A program made the translations under genes and the position numbers. The notes beneath the pieces are model-generated. The model ran no database searches, was not told the DNA's origin, and saw nothing but the letters and a program-made list of their open reading frames with translations. From positions 124,001 through 188,000 of the forward strand of contig NZ_LS422991.1 of the NCBI RefSeq assembly GCF_900411375.1: a DNA stretch of 64,000 bases, given 5' to 3'. This document shows, piece after piece, positions 17,154-25,781 of this stretch. This stretch comes from Lentilactobacillus raoultii (GTDB lineage: Bacteria > Bacillota > Bacilli > Lactobacillales > Lactobacillaceae). Positions within the stretch are counted from its first letter, which is position 1, and each line of letters begins with the position of its first letter.

Positions 17154-17783
17154 TTAGAAACGAGCACCAACTACCCGATTATAGTATCGCAAGTAATAGT
17201 CAGCTGACTGCGAAACACGGGTGATTTTAGTAATGCTCAAATTATCTGGTTCTTCAATCACCATCGGATTATCGGGACGGCCTAAAGCTGCTAATACCGC
17301 CGCTTTGATCGTAAAACCATGAGTAACAATAATTAATTTTTGATCAGGAAATTGTTCGGTTAACTTAGTCATAAACTGGTCAGCCCGATCCATAACATGG
17401 GTAAAAGTTTCGCCATGAGCAAGCGGCGCATAGGATGGCAGAACGTCGTGCAAGACATGATCAAAAACGTCCGGATACTTTGCCTCAAGTTCACTATTCT
17501 TTGACCCATCCCATTTTCCATATGAAATTTCGAGAAGTAGTTTGTCATAGGTTATCGGTAAGTGTGCACTCTGATTTAAAATTTCTGCAGTCTCTTTTGT
17601 CCGATTTAACGGGCTTGCAATGATTTGATCCGCAAATGAGATGTCAAACTGTTCGTGAACCGTTTGCGCTTGTTTCTTTCCAGTTTCTGTTAAATAAGTT
17701 AGTTCTGTGTTAATTGTGCCCTGTTTTAACCCGGCAGCGTTAGCAGTCGTTTGGCCGTGTCGGACAAAATAAAAATTCGTCAT
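17154..17783 (-). CDS. Histidine phosphatase superfamily (phosphoglycerate mutase-like) protein
   Basis: 209 residues. FYFVRHGQTTANAAG carries the phospho-accepting histidine, SPLNRTKETAEIL the second Arg, LLEISYGKWDG the acidic region, and IIVTHGFT the second histidine. This branch contains broad phosphatases, cofactor-dependent mutases and, in some bacteria, phosphoserine phosphatases. It is divergent from serC-serA, and no SerB is visible, so it is a candidate for the missing phosphoserine phosphatase. That is inference from position only. The start at ATG 17783 follows a GGAGG site. Confidence 0.82.
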   Translation of the reverse strand: MTNFYFVRHGQTTANAAGLKQGTINTELTYLTETGKKQAQTVHEQFDISFADQIIASPLNRTKETAEILNQSAHLPITYDKLLLEISYGKWDGSKNSELEAKYPDVFDHVLHDVLPSYAPLAHGETFTHVMDRADQFMTKLTEQFPDQKLIIVTHGFTIKAAVLAALGRPDNPMVIEEPDNLSITKITRVSQSADYYLRYYNRVVGARF

Positions 17784-17975
17784 TTAAAAGTTCCTCCGCA
17801 ATGGTTTGAAAATATTATCGCACATTTATCAAAAAAGACAAAGCCCATCTTTTTTAGCAAATCCCGAATAATAACCTTAAATAAGTAAATTTTATTTACC
17901 TATTACACAAATTTGGGTTGCTTTTCTGTCACTGTTCTGTTAGATTTTAATTAGAAAGAAAGGGAGGTTATTTCA

Positions 17976-18044
17976 ATGAACGTCATTTTCAGTAGTTTTG
18001 AATACGTTACCTCATCCTCCTGGTCTACAGTGACATCTGTGTAG
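17976..18044 (+). CDS. Serine-rich leader peptide of serC-serA (22 aa)
   Basis: ATG 17976 lies eight bases after GGGAGG; TAG ends it at 18042-18044. The peptide contains FSSFEYVTSSSWSTVTS, with seven Ser (AGT, AGT, TCA, TCC, TCC, TCT, TCT) and three Thr in 22 residues. A promoter TTGCTT, 17 bases, TAGATT (17918-17946) lies just upstream. The leader is followed by nested hairpins and a terminator, then serC. This is a textbook layout for serine-responsive attenuation: stalling at Ser codons should favour antitermination. The ORF and structures are visible; function is inferred. Confidence 0.8.
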   Translation: MNVIFSSFEYVTSSSWSTVTSV

Positions 18045-18174
18045 GCCATCTTTTGCAATGAATTAACTAACAAAGGCCTCGCATAGATGAACTTCAACAT
18101 CACTGTGAGGCCATAAAAAAGCACTACCAGCCCTCACAGCCTTTTCATCATCAACTGTGAGGGCTATCTTTTTT
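18039..18174 (+). promoter_or_regulatory. Serine attenuator with mutually exclusive hairpins and terminator
   Basis: Segment GGCCTCGCA (18075-18083) pairs with TGTGAGGCC (18104-18112). CTGTGAGG of that second arm (18103-18110) pairs equally with CCTCACAG (18132-18139), the 5' half of the terminator AGCCCTCACAG / CTGTGAGGGCT (18129-18165) followed by ATCTTTTTT. AGGCC at the leader stop (18043-18047) can capture GGCCT of the first arm. Translation to the stop frees that arm, and the terminator forms. Stalling upstream gives the antiterminator. Pairing was done by hand. Confidence 0.78.
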
Positions 18175-18193
18175 GAAAGGGAGTTTTTAGCAC

Positions 18194-19270
18194 ATGACGG
18201 TATATAATTTTGCAGCAGGTCCGGCAACGCTTCCCGACCCGGTCATTAAACAGATTCAAGAGGAATTGCCATCTCTTCAGGGATCCGGCATGAGTATTCT
18301 TGAAATTTCTCACCGTTCTCAAATGTTCGACAATATCATCAATACCGCAAAGCAGGATATTAAGGACTTGATGCATGTTCCTGATAATTATCACATTTTA
18401 TTTTTTCAAGGTGGTGGAACGGGTCAATTTGCAGCGGTTCCGATGAACTTGGCAACCAACCACCATCGAATTGCCCTTTTAGACAGTGGTCATTGGGCCA
18501 CCCGAGCAGGCGATGAAGCTGCCAATCTCGGTGTGAAAGTTGACGTTTTAGATTCCACCAAGGATCAGCATTATCAGGAACTGCCGCATATGCCACATGC
18601 CATTTCCGCTGATAACTATGATTATCTTCACATCACAACCAATAACACCATCGAGGGCACCGCTTATCATCAATTACCGGAACACGGTAACGTCACACTG
18701 GTTGGCGACTTATCTTCAAATTTTATGGCTGAAGAATATCGCGTCGAAGATTTTGGCCTTATTTTTGGTGGTGTTCAAAAAAACTTGGGTCCAGCTGGCG
18801 TAACGGTTGTGATTGTTCGTGATGATCTGGTCAAACACGTTGATCACATCCCAAGCATTTTAAATTATGAACTCTTTATTAAGAAGAATTCGATGTTTAA
18901 TACGCCGCCCGTTTTCGCAATCTACGCTACTGGTTTAGTTCTCAAATGGTTAAAACAACAAGGTGGCATTGCTGGCATTGAAGCACTCAACCAAAAGAAA
19001 TCCTCGCTACTTTATGATTTTTTGGATGAGTCCAAACTCTTTCACAATAACATTAAAAAATCAGATCGATCATTAACAAATATTCCGTTCAAGACCGATG
19101 ATCCGGACCTGGATAAACAAGTCATTGCTGCCGCGGATCAAGCCGGTTTAAAGAACCTGAAAGGTCATCGAAGTGTCGGTGGTCTACGAGCCAGTCTATA
19201 CAACGCAATGCCGTTAGCAGGTGTTTCGGCACTGGTTGATTTCTTGCATCACTTCGAAAAACAACATTAG
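18194..19270 (+). CDS. serC: Phosphoserine aminotransferase
   Basis: 358 residues, normal for SerC. The N-terminus YNFAAGPATLPDPVI and SGMSILEISHRS are diagnostic, and the PLP lysine is in FGGVQKNLGPAGV. It converts 3-phosphohydroxypyruvate to 3-phosphoserine with glutamate. serA follows after 12 bases with its own GGAGG. Both are controlled by the serine leader and attenuator directly upstream. Start ATG 18194 follows GAAAGGGAG. Serine starvation is the likely inducing signal. Confidence 0.95.
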   Translation: MTVYNFAAGPATLPDPVIKQIQEELPSLQGSGMSILEISHRSQMFDNIINTAKQDIKDLMHVPDNYHILFFQGGGTGQFAAVPMNLATNHHRIALLDSGHWATRAGDEAANLGVKVDVLDSTKDQHYQELPHMPHAISADNYDYLHITTNNTIEGTAYHQLPEHGNVTLVGDLSSNFMAEEYRVEDFGLIFGGVQKNLGPAGVTVVIVRDDLVKHVDHIPSILNYELFIKKNSMFNTPPVFAIYATGLVLKWLKQQGGIAGIEALNQKKSSLLYDFLDESKLFHNNIKKSDRSLTNIPFKTDDPDLDKQVIAAADQAGLKNLKGHRSVGGLRASLYNAMPLAGVSALVDFLHHFEKQH

Positions 19271-19282
19271 GAGGACTTTAAA

Positions 19283-20452
19283 ATGTATCAAGTTAAGACT
19301 TACAACGCAATTGCCCAAGCAGGATTAGATGAATTTACAGATCAATACCAAATCAACCAGACTGACGATGCGGATGCTTACCTGATCAGATCGGTTAATC
19401 TTCATGAAGCGACTTTCCCAAAGAGTCTTAAAATAATCGCCCGCGCCGGTGCCGGCTTCAATAACATCCCTTTAGATCGGGCAACTCAGGCCGGAATTGC
19501 GGTCTTCAACACCCCCGGCAGTAATGCGAATGCCGTCAAGGAACTGATCATTTCCCTTTTGGTAGCCAGTTCGCGGAACTTGTTCGATGCAGCTGCCTAC
19601 TCAGCTCATAATAGCGGTGCCGATATTTCCCTGCGGACCGAACATGATAAAACCAAATTTAAAGGCACCGAATTGACAGGTAAGACACTGGCCGTCGTGG
19701 GAGTTGGCCATGTTGGTTCATTAGTAGCCAATGCCGCAAGTGCGCTTGGCATGAATGTGATTGGTTACGACCCATACCTATCGTCAGATGCTGCTTGGCA
19801 TATTTCCACGACAATTACCCGGGCACGAACGTTGGCAAATGCTTTAAAGAATGCAGACTACGTGACTGTTCATGTCCCAAAGAATGAGGAAACCACCGGC
19901 TTAATTGGCAAAGAACAGTTTGACGTTATGAAAGACGGCGTTCACCTGTTTAATTACTCCAGAGGCGGCATTGTCGATAACCAAGCGGCGGTTGACGCAC
20001 TCGATGCACACCACCTCAAAACATATATGACTGATTTTGGTGAAGATATCCTATTAAATCGTGATGATGTCGTGGTAACCCCCCATATCGGTGGTTCAAC
20101 GGATGAAGCGGAAGTTAACGGCGCTACTCAGGGTGCCCATACTATCATGACCTATTTGGAAACCGGAAATATTCAAAATTCCGTCAATTTACCTAATCTT
20201 CAAGTGCCGTTCCAGGCTCCTTACCGAATCACGCTAATCCATAAAAACATTCCCAACATGGTTGGCCAAATTGCCACTGCTTTAGCAAATGCCGGTATTA
20301 ACATTGAAAGTATGAGCAACGCTGCCAGAAAAGACGTTGCCTACACCATGATTGATCTTGATAATCTAAAGAACGAAGAGGATAACAAACTAATTGCCAC
20401 CTTGAGTCGAATTGAAGCAGTCTTCAGGGTTCGCGTGTTGAAGCATGCGTAA
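19283..20452 (+). CDS. serA: D-3-phosphoglycerate dehydrogenase
   Basis: 389 residues: catalytic domain, Rossmann fold with LAVVGVGHVGSLVANAA, catalytic Arg in NYSRGGIVDN and His in VTPHIGGST, then a C-terminal ACT domain (RITLIHKNIPNMVGQIATAL), which in relatives binds serine. It oxidises 3-phosphoglycerate, the first step of serine synthesis. It is the second gene of the serC-serA operon and ends before a good terminator. The length without an extra ASB domain matches the short SerA type. Confidence 0.92.
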   Translation: MYQVKTYNAIAQAGLDEFTDQYQINQTDDADAYLIRSVNLHEATFPKSLKIIARAGAGFNNIPLDRATQAGIAVFNTPGSNANAVKELIISLLVASSRNLFDAAAYSAHNSGADISLRTEHDKTKFKGTELTGKTLAVVGVGHVGSLVANAASALGMNVIGYDPYLSSDAAWHISTTITRARTLANALKNADYVTVHVPKNEETTGLIGKEQFDVMKDGVHLFNYSRGGIVDNQAAVDALDAHHLKTYMTDFGEDILLNRDDVVVTPHIGGSTDEAEVNGATQGAHTIMTYLETGNIQNSVNLPNLQVPFQAPYRITLIHKNIPNMVGQIATALANAGINIESMSNAARKDVAYTMIDLDNLKNEEDNKLIATLSRIEAVFRVRVLKHA

Positions 20453-20467
20453 CCCATAAAATGAATG

Positions 20468-20507
20468 AAAAGTTGAGATAAATTTGCTAATATCTCAACT
20501 TTTTTTA
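20468..20507 (+). terminator. Terminator of serC-serA
   Basis: AAAGTTGAGATA and TATCTCAACTTT with a ten-base loop, followed by TTTTATTTTTT. Confidence 0.85.
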
Positions 20508-20667
20508 TTTTTTATGGGAAATAACCAGCTATCTCTCAATTGGAACCACTTATTACAAAAACATTTTTAAAAAGTACTCGGATTGTTAAGATCTTTATTA
20601 GGAGGTGCAGCAAAATTGGACATTAAAGTAAGAATTATTAAAGTAACTCTACTGGCAAGTAATACCC

Positions 20668-20781
20668 AGATGTGATATTCTAGATAGTAATCAAATACGA
20701 CTGCCACCGGGTAGCAATTTTTCAGGTACACTTTTCAATTCCATTAGGTCTCAGAAGGAATTGCAAAGGCGTACCTTTTTT
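20668..20781 (+). promoter_or_regulatory. Structured leader with terminator before the SMR exporter; ligand unknown
   Basis: An extended -10 TGATATTCT (about 20673-20681) is followed by a small hairpin CTGCC-ACCG-GGTAG (20701-20714). A strong terminator follows: AGGTAC (20724-20729) with GTACCT (20771-20776), inner stem CAATTCC/GGAATTG, then TTTTTT. The SMR gene begins 20 bases later. A terminator placed before a Gdx-type guanidinium exporter suggests a riboswitch or attenuator. The sequence does not show the motifs I know for guanidine-I, II or III riboswitches. Confidence 0.5.
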
Positions 20782-20801
20782 CGTACGAGGAGGACATTTT
20801 T

Positions 20802-21116
20802 ATGAATTGGGTAACATTAATTATCGCTGGGCTGTTTGAGGTAGTTTGGGCAATTTCAATGAAGTTTAGTCACGGCTTCACTAAGTTGGATTGGACAATC
20901 GTTACCATCGTTGGCATGATCATCAGCTTTTTACTACTGGCCCACGCCACTAAATCATTACCAATTGGCATCGCTTATCCAGTCTGGACTGGAATCGGGG
21001 CGGTTGGCACCGTCATTGCCGGCATCATTTTATTTGGCGACAAGCTCTCGATGATGACCTGGCTGTTTGTTGTCCTATTATTAATCAGCATTGTCGGTAT
21101 CAAATTGACCAGTTAA
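20802..21116 (+). CDS. SMR family exporter, Gdx/SugE type (guanidinium exporter)
   Basis: 104 residues with four membrane helices. AGLFEVVWAISMKFSHGF holds the essential Glu in helix 1 and the Trp-Ala pattern of SugE/Gdx, and YPVWTGIGAVGTVIAGI is the helix 3-4 region of that subtype. Gdx proteins act as dual-topology dimers exchanging guanidinium for protons. The helix-1 glutamate is intact. It starts at ATG 20802 behind GAGGAGG, directly after the leader terminator. Quaternary-ammonium export remains an alternative activity. Confidence 0.87.
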   Translation: MNWVTLIIAGLFEVVWAISMKFSHGFTKLDWTIVTIVGMIISFLLLAHATKSLPIGIAYPVWTGIGAVGTVIAGIILFGDKLSMMTWLFVVLLLISIVGIKLTS

Positions 21117-21173
21117 TTTAATACGGATATGCTATGATCAAAGTAACAAATTCGCTAAGGGAGAATGAGAAAA

Positions 21174-21725
21174 ATGTTTAACACTTGTCATCGACCGGGG
21201 AAAATTCTCGACCGCAAATCCGTCTACACAGGTCGGGTTTTTTCTGTCGATCAGTTACACGTTCAAACACCCGACGGCCTAAAAGTTGAACGAGATTTGA
21301 TCAAAACAGATCCGACTATCACCATTTTGGCAATGACAGCTGATAAAGAAGTGGTGATGACCAGTGAATATCGTGTCGGCGTTAACAGTGAGTCGGTTTC
21401 AGTTCCAGCTGGGATTGTAAATCCGGGTGAGACCAGCGAACAGGCCGCCAAACGAGAACTTCAAGAGGAAACTGGTTATATCGCCGATTCGGTGACCAAA
21501 ATGACTCGCATTACGTCTTCAGAAGGGTTTATGGATCAATTTGCCGATTTAATGCTAATCAAATTTGATCCTCGAAAACGGGTCCGCCAACATTTTGACT
21601 CTGATGAGTTCGTTAACAGTCAACTGGTCCCTTTAACACAAGTTCTCAATTGGATCAAACTTGGGAAAGTTAATACGGCTCAAGCGGTTTCAGCTTTAAG
21701 TTATTATGAATTATTCATCGACTAA
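21174..21725 (+). CDS. NUDIX hydrolase, ADP-ribose pyrophosphatase type
   Basis: 183 residues from ATG 21174. The Nudix box is complete: GIVNPGETSEQAAKRELQEE followed by TGY. The surrounding VSVPAG and FMDQFADLML fit ADP-ribose/sugar-nucleotide pyrophosphatases that release AMP and ribose-5-phosphate. An upstream in-frame ATG at 21165 is only one base from the AAGGGAG site, so the ATG ten bases downstream is preferred. It stands alone, with a terminator behind it. Confidence 0.87.
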   Translation: MFNTCHRPGKILDRKSVYTGRVFSVDQLHVQTPDGLKVERDLIKTDPTITILAMTADKEVVMTSEYRVGVNSESVSVPAGIVNPGETSEQAAKRELQEETGYIADSVTKMTRITSSEGFMDQFADLMLIKFDPRKRVRQHFDSDEFVNSQLVPLTQVLNWIKLGKVNTAQAVSALSYYELFID

Positions 21726-21729
21726 ACTA

Positions 21730-21786
21730 AAACCGGGATGTTAAGTAATCGAATTTTTCGGTTACTCAGCATCCCGGCTTTTTTAT
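21730..21786. terminator. Terminator after the NUDIX gene
   Basis: CCGGGATG pairs with CATCCCGG, with an inner GTAATCG/CGGTTAC stem, then TTTTTTA. It also faces the end of pyrC in the opposite direction. Confidence 0.8.
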
Positions 21787-21848
21787 TTTTTACTGCTTAA
21801 TTGAAATTCACTTGTTAATGACTCAAACCCGTTTATGAGTCATTTAAG

Positions 21849-23132
21849 TTAAAAATTCTTTTGATACGCGATTTGACCGTCTACCAACGTCATCACAGTA
21901 TCACCTAAAACCGTCCGGCCGGTAAATGGCGAATTCTTACCTTTAGAAAGATATTCGCTGGCTTTAATGACATGTTCGTTATCCAGATCAAAGATCGCAA
22001 TATCTGCCGGTTTGCCAACTTTAAGGCTACCGGCATTCGTCATGTTAAAAATAGCAGCCGGCTTTTTGGCCATCCAATCTATCAATTGTGAAAGTGTAAA
22101 CCGACCAGTCTTTACAAACGTTGTATACAGGGTACTAAAGGCCGTTTCGCTCCCAGTAATCCCAAACGCTGCATGTGCAATTGATTTCGCCTTGTCGGCT
22201 TCAGTATGGGGTGCGTGATCCGTCGCAATCATGTCGATCGTCCCATCAAGTAACCCGTCGATTAATGCTTGGCGATCATCCTCGCCCCGCAACGGTGGAT
22301 TCATCTTGTAGTTCGAATTATCAGTTTGAATATCGTCATCCGAAAGCAGCAAATGATGCGGTGTGACTTCTGCGGTCACATGAATTCCGGCTCGCTTGGC
22401 CGCTCTAATTTGTTCAACCGTATGCTTTGATGACACGTGACAAATATGATAATGAACCCCGGTCGCTTGAGCCAGTACGATGTCCCTGGCAGCTTGCGCT
22501 GTTTCACTCACCCAAGGCATCTCTTTTACATGCAACCGTCTTGCCGCACCAGTGTGTAACACGCCGCCATCCGACAATTCGTCATCTTGAACGTGCTCAA
22601 CAATTGCCATATTCAATTCAGCAGCCCGTTTCATTGCTTCAAACATCGTGCTGCTTTTTTGAATGCCGTTTCCATCATTACTGAATGCAAACGCGCCAGC
22701 TTTTTTTAGCGCCGCAAAATCAACTAATTCATCATCTTTACGATCAGTTGTAATTGTCGCATACTGCTTGATATGAACAACCCCATCTGATTGATTTAAC
22801 TTAATCAGATCTTTCAGATAAGAAGGCCGATCAGGTGCCGGCATTAAATTGGGCATCGCGCAAACCGTTGTAAAGCCACCATGTGCAGCGGCCAAACTAC
22901 CGGTCTTAATCGTTTCTTTAGCTTCCTGACCTGGTTGTCGATAATGAACATGGACATCGACTAATCCTGGGCTGACAAAATGATTGCCAGCATCGATCAC
23001 TTCTGCTCCTTGGCGATCACCTGCCGAAATTGAAGGCTCAATTTGTTTAACAAGCCCATCCTCGATTAAAATATCGCGTTTAACCAGCTGATTACCGTCA
23101 AGAAGCCGGCCGTTCACAATTACACGTTTCAT
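21849..23132 (-). CDS. pyrC: Dihydroorotase
   Basis: 427 residues, the class I (PyrC, Bacillus-type) length. VSPGLVDVHVHYRQPGQEAKET contains the metal-binding HxH (here DVHVHYR), CHVSSKHT and TPHHLLL give further ligands, and ATDHAPH carries the catalytic Asp. It cyclises carbamoyl aspartate to dihydroorotate in pyrimidine synthesis. It lies 76 bases behind pyrB in the same direction. The pair is controlled by the PyrR leader upstream of pyrB. Confidence 0.95.
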   Translation of the reverse strand: MKRVIVNGRLLDGNQLVKRDILIEDGLVKQIEPSISAGDRQGAEVIDAGNHFVSPGLVDVHVHYRQPGQEAKETIKTGSLAAAHGGFTTVCAMPNLMPAPDRPSYLKDLIKLNQSDGVVHIKQYATITTDRKDDELVDFAALKKAGAFAFSNDGNGIQKSSTMFEAMKRAAELNMAIVEHVQDDELSDGGVLHTGAARRLHVKEMPWVSETAQAARDIVLAQATGVHYHICHVSSKHTVEQIRAAKRAGIHVTAEVTPHHLLLSDDDIQTDNSNYKMNPPLRGEDDRQALIDGLLDGTIDMIATDHAPHTEADKAKSIAHAAFGITGSETAFSTLYTTFVKTGRFTLSQLIDWMAKKPAAIFNMTNAGSLKVGKPADIAIFDLDNEHVIKASEYLSKGKNSPFTGRTVLGDTVMTLVDGQIAYQKNF

Positions 23133-23208
23133 TTTATGTCAAAATCCCTTCACTTATAAGGTTAGATTATTGAATCACTGGTGCTGCCTAATATATAGGA
23201 AGTTGTTT

Positions 23209-24156
23209 TTAATATTCGCTCTTTACCAAGCCTCGGTACCGGAGCATGCTGGTCATAATTGCCATTCTGACAAAAACACCGTTTTCCATTTGACGGAAGA
23301 TGCGGGATTTATCACATTCAACCAATTCATCAGCGATTTCAACACCCCGGTTAACTGGTGCCGGATGCATGATAATTGAGTGTTCAGGCATTCGTTGTTC
23401 GCGTTCACGTGTCAAACCATAAACTTGATGATACCGTTCTGCCGAGAAACTGCCATTTTCATCAGGTGCAATTCGTTCGTGTTGAACCCGTAGAAACATC
23501 ATAACGTCCATCTGAGAAACCAGTTCATCAATTGGCATCCAATCACCGTACTTCTGGAAGTCTTCCGTGTACCATTCTTTCGGGCCGCCAAAGAAGACGT
23601 GTGCACCCAACTTAGTCAAAACTTCCATATTTGATCGGGCAACCCGTGAATGAGTCAAGTCACCAACGATTGCCACATTCAAACCTTCAAAATGGCCAAA
23701 CTCTTCGTAAATCGTCATCATATCAAGCAATGATTGTGAAGGATGTTGCCCTGAGCCATCGCCGCCATTGGCAATTCCTAAATGAATGTTAGGATCCTGG
23801 ATTAAATCCTTGTAGTATTCGTTTTTCTTATCGCGAATGGCAACAACATCTGCTCCAATTGCTTGGAATGTCTTAACTGTATCGCCCATTGATTCACCTT
23901 TATTCAACGAGCTATTTGATGGATCAAAGTTTAGTACTTGAAGGCCAAGCTTTCGTTCAGCCATTTCAAAACTGGTGTGGGTTCGCGTGCTGCTTTCAAA
24001 GAACAAGTTAGCAGCAAAAGCTGGGCGGGTGAGTTCAATTTGTTTGCCCTGTTTAAACTCAATGGCCTCATGAATAAATGACATTACATCTTCTGCGGAA
24101 AGGTCTTCCATGCTGACAACATTTTCAAAATTAACGGGTTTGGTAATTTGCATCAT
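23209..24156 (-). CDS. pyrB: Aspartate carbamoyltransferase
   Basis: 315 residues. The carbamoyl-phosphate motif [13 protein letters not shown] (about residue 53) and the HPAPVNRG loop near residue 266 are complete. It condenses carbamoyl phosphate with aspartate. No regulatory PyrI chain is present, as in other Firmicutes. Start either ATG 24156 or 24153, behind TTAGGAGG. First gene of pyrB-pyrC, after a PyrR attenuator. Confidence 0.95.
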   Translation of the reverse strand: MMQITKPVNFENVVSMEDLSAEDVMSFIHEAIEFKQGKQIELTRPAFAANLFFESSTRTHTSFEMAERKLGLQVLNFDPSNSSLNKGESMGDTVKTFQAIGADVVAIRDKKNEYYKDLIQDPNIHLGIANGGDGSGQHPSQSLLDMMTIYEEFGHFEGLNVAIVGDLTHSRVARSNMEVLTKLGAHVFFGGPKEWYTEDFQKYGDWMPIDELVSQMDVMMFLRVQHERIAPDENGSFSAERYHQVYGLTREREQRMPEHSIIMHPAPVNRGVEIADELVECDKSRIFRQMENGVFVRMAIMTSMLRYRGLVKSEY

Positions 24157-24174
24157 AGTGAATTCCTCCTAAAA

Positions 24175-24412
24175 AATTAAGCGCCTTGCCGTTTTCGCAA
24201 AGCGCCCTTTAAGTGGAGTGAAATCACTTTTTTGACGTTTTGCTCTCACGGAAACAATTAAATCGTCATTACAGTCAATCTATTAGCATTAAAAAACCTC
24301 TTTACCGCCGTTGGGTAAAGAGGTTGTCATTTCTCCCAAGACACACTTGGGTTCATCGATTCCTTCTTAACCTCACGGGGTTAATCTTAAAGGCTCTTCA
24401 ATTCGTTGTTAA
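24175..24412 (-). promoter_or_regulatory. PyrR-responsive attenuator of pyrB-pyrC
   Basis: In the minus direction CCTTTAAGATTAACCCCGTG and then AGGTTAAGAAGG (24363-24394) form the PyrR-binding hairpin: lower stem CCTT/AAGG, upper stem TTAACC/GGTTAA, loop CCGTGA. It is followed by a terminator with arms AACCTCTTTACC and GGTAAAGAGGTT plus TTTTTT (about 24293-24325). A second hairpin with T-run, GCGCTTTGC/GCAAGGCGC, sits right before the pyrB ribosome site (about 24174-24205). PyrR bound to UMP is expected to favour termination. Confidence 0.8.
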
Positions 24413-24625
24413 AAGCATATGACATTTTCGAGAAAAACACAAGTCTATTTCAAAAAAAGTTTTAAAATGTTTATTTATCCAAGAATCGAGAGTTTCTGAA
24501 TATTGACCATTTTCTTATGTATATAGCCTGCGATTTACAAGCATTCTTACATTTTTATATATATTCACAATAAAAATAAATTACCTATAAAAATCCATAT
24601 AAAGCCATATTTTGCATAAATTGAC

Positions 24626-24654
24626 TTGACATTTCCTCTAAAAGCTTCTATCTT
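24626..24654 (+). promoter_or_regulatory. Promoter of carA-carB
   Basis: TTGACA (24626-24631), 17 bases, TATCTT (24649-24654). The following leader of about 60 bases has no PyrR motif that I can find, unlike the divergent pyrB leader. The AT-rich stretch 24425-24620 between the two promoters holds no gene. Confidence 0.65.
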
Positions 24655-24719
24655 TATGTATCAAAAGCGTTAGCTGCGCATGCCACTTGCATGTTAGGGA
24701 AAAATTAGGAGGTTCGGAA

Positions 24720-25781
24720 ATGAAAAAATATCTCACTCTTGAAAATGGAGACGTCTTTGTTGGCGAAGCCTGTGGCGACCTGGGCACCGAAATTGAAGGT
24801 GAACTGGTCTTCACAACCAACATGACAGGTTATCAAGAAAACCTGACGGACCCATCTTACAAAAATCAAATCATCACTTTTACTTATCCGTTAATTGGCA
24901 ACTATGGCATTTCACTTGGAACCAGTCAATCCGATAAAGTTCAGGCTTCTGCTGTTGTTGTTCGGGAAATGACCGATGAGGTTTATCATTATCAAAGCGT
25001 CATTTCACTAGACGCATTTCTGAAACAACAAAAGGTTCCCGCCATTAGTGGTATTGATACTCGGCAGCTAACTAAAATTATTCGTCAGTACGGAACAATG
25101 AAAGCCAGTTTAACCAACCAACCGATTGACCAAAAGGAAGCCGAAATGGCCCATCAATCCGCAATTGTTAAATCGGCAACCCGCTCTGTTACGGACGGCC
25201 AAGAGAATGAACACGTTGTGGTTGTTGACTTTGGTGTCAAATCCAACATTGTAAGATCGTTACAGCGCCCCGGAATTGACGTTACGGTTGTGACACCAGA
25301 ATCCACTGTTTCGGATATTAACGAGTTACATCCAACCGGCATTCTACTTTCAAACGGCCCTGGTGATCCGACCGACTATTCAGACTTTCTACCCGTCATT
25401 CAAAAACTCCAAGATCAATATCCCATTTTTGGCATTTGTTTAGGCCACCAGCTGCTGGCATTGGCAAACGGAGCCAAGACTTACAAAATGACATTTGGTC
25501 ATCGTGGTAGTAATCATCCAGTAAAGAATTTGATGACAGGCGAGATTTACATGACTTCTCAAAACCATGGGTATGCCGTTGAGATTGAGTCAGTAAAATC
25601 AACACCTCTTGAAGTCACCGCAATTGAAGTTAATGATAAAACGTGTGAAGGATTACGCTATCCCGGTAAACCGGTCTTCTCGGTTCAATACCATCCCGAA
25701 GCTGCACCGGGACCACACGATGCAAAACCATTATTTGATAAATTTATCGAGCTAATGCATGTCAATGGAGGGGTTCAGTAA
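24720..25781 (+). CDS. carA: Carbamoyl-phosphate synthase small (glutaminase) subunit
   Basis: 353 residues from ATG 24720, which follows TTAGGAGG; the longer frame from 24687 lacks a ribosome site. The C-terminal class I glutamine amidotransferase has the nucleophile in [12 protein letters not shown] and the His-Glu pair in [13 protein letters not shown]. It hydrolyses glutamine to supply ammonia to CarB. The stop overlaps the carB start (TAATG), so the two are translationally coupled. It may serve arginine, pyrimidines or both; divergence from pyrBC favours pyrimidines. Confidence 0.94.
   Translation: MKKYLTLENGDVFVGEACGDLGTEIEGELVFTTNMTGYQENLTDPSYKNQIITFTYPLIGNYGISLGTSQSDKVQASAVVVREMTDEVYHYQSVISLDAFLKQQKVPAISGIDTRQLTKIIRQYGTMKASLTNQPIDQKEAEMAHQSAIVKSATRSVTDGQENEHVVVVDFGVKSNIVRSLQRPGIDVTVVTPESTVSDINELHPTGILLSNGPGDPTDYSDFLPVIQKLQDQYPIFGICLGHQLLALANGAKTYKMTFGHRGSNHPVKNLMTGEIYMTSQNHGYAVEIESVKSTPLEVTAIEVNDKTCEGLRYPGKPVFSVQYHPEAAPGPHDAKPLFDKFIELMHVNGGVQ

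Noticed and set aside
20614-20673. TTG-started leader ORF of 19 codons before the SMR gene
   Set aside because: It follows AGGAGG but shows no codon bias, and the better promoter (extended -10) lies downstream of it, so it may not be in the transcript.
20701-20714. Mini-ykkC (guanidine-II) riboswitch hairpin
   Set aside because: The loop is ACCG instead of ACGR, and only one hairpin is present where two are required.
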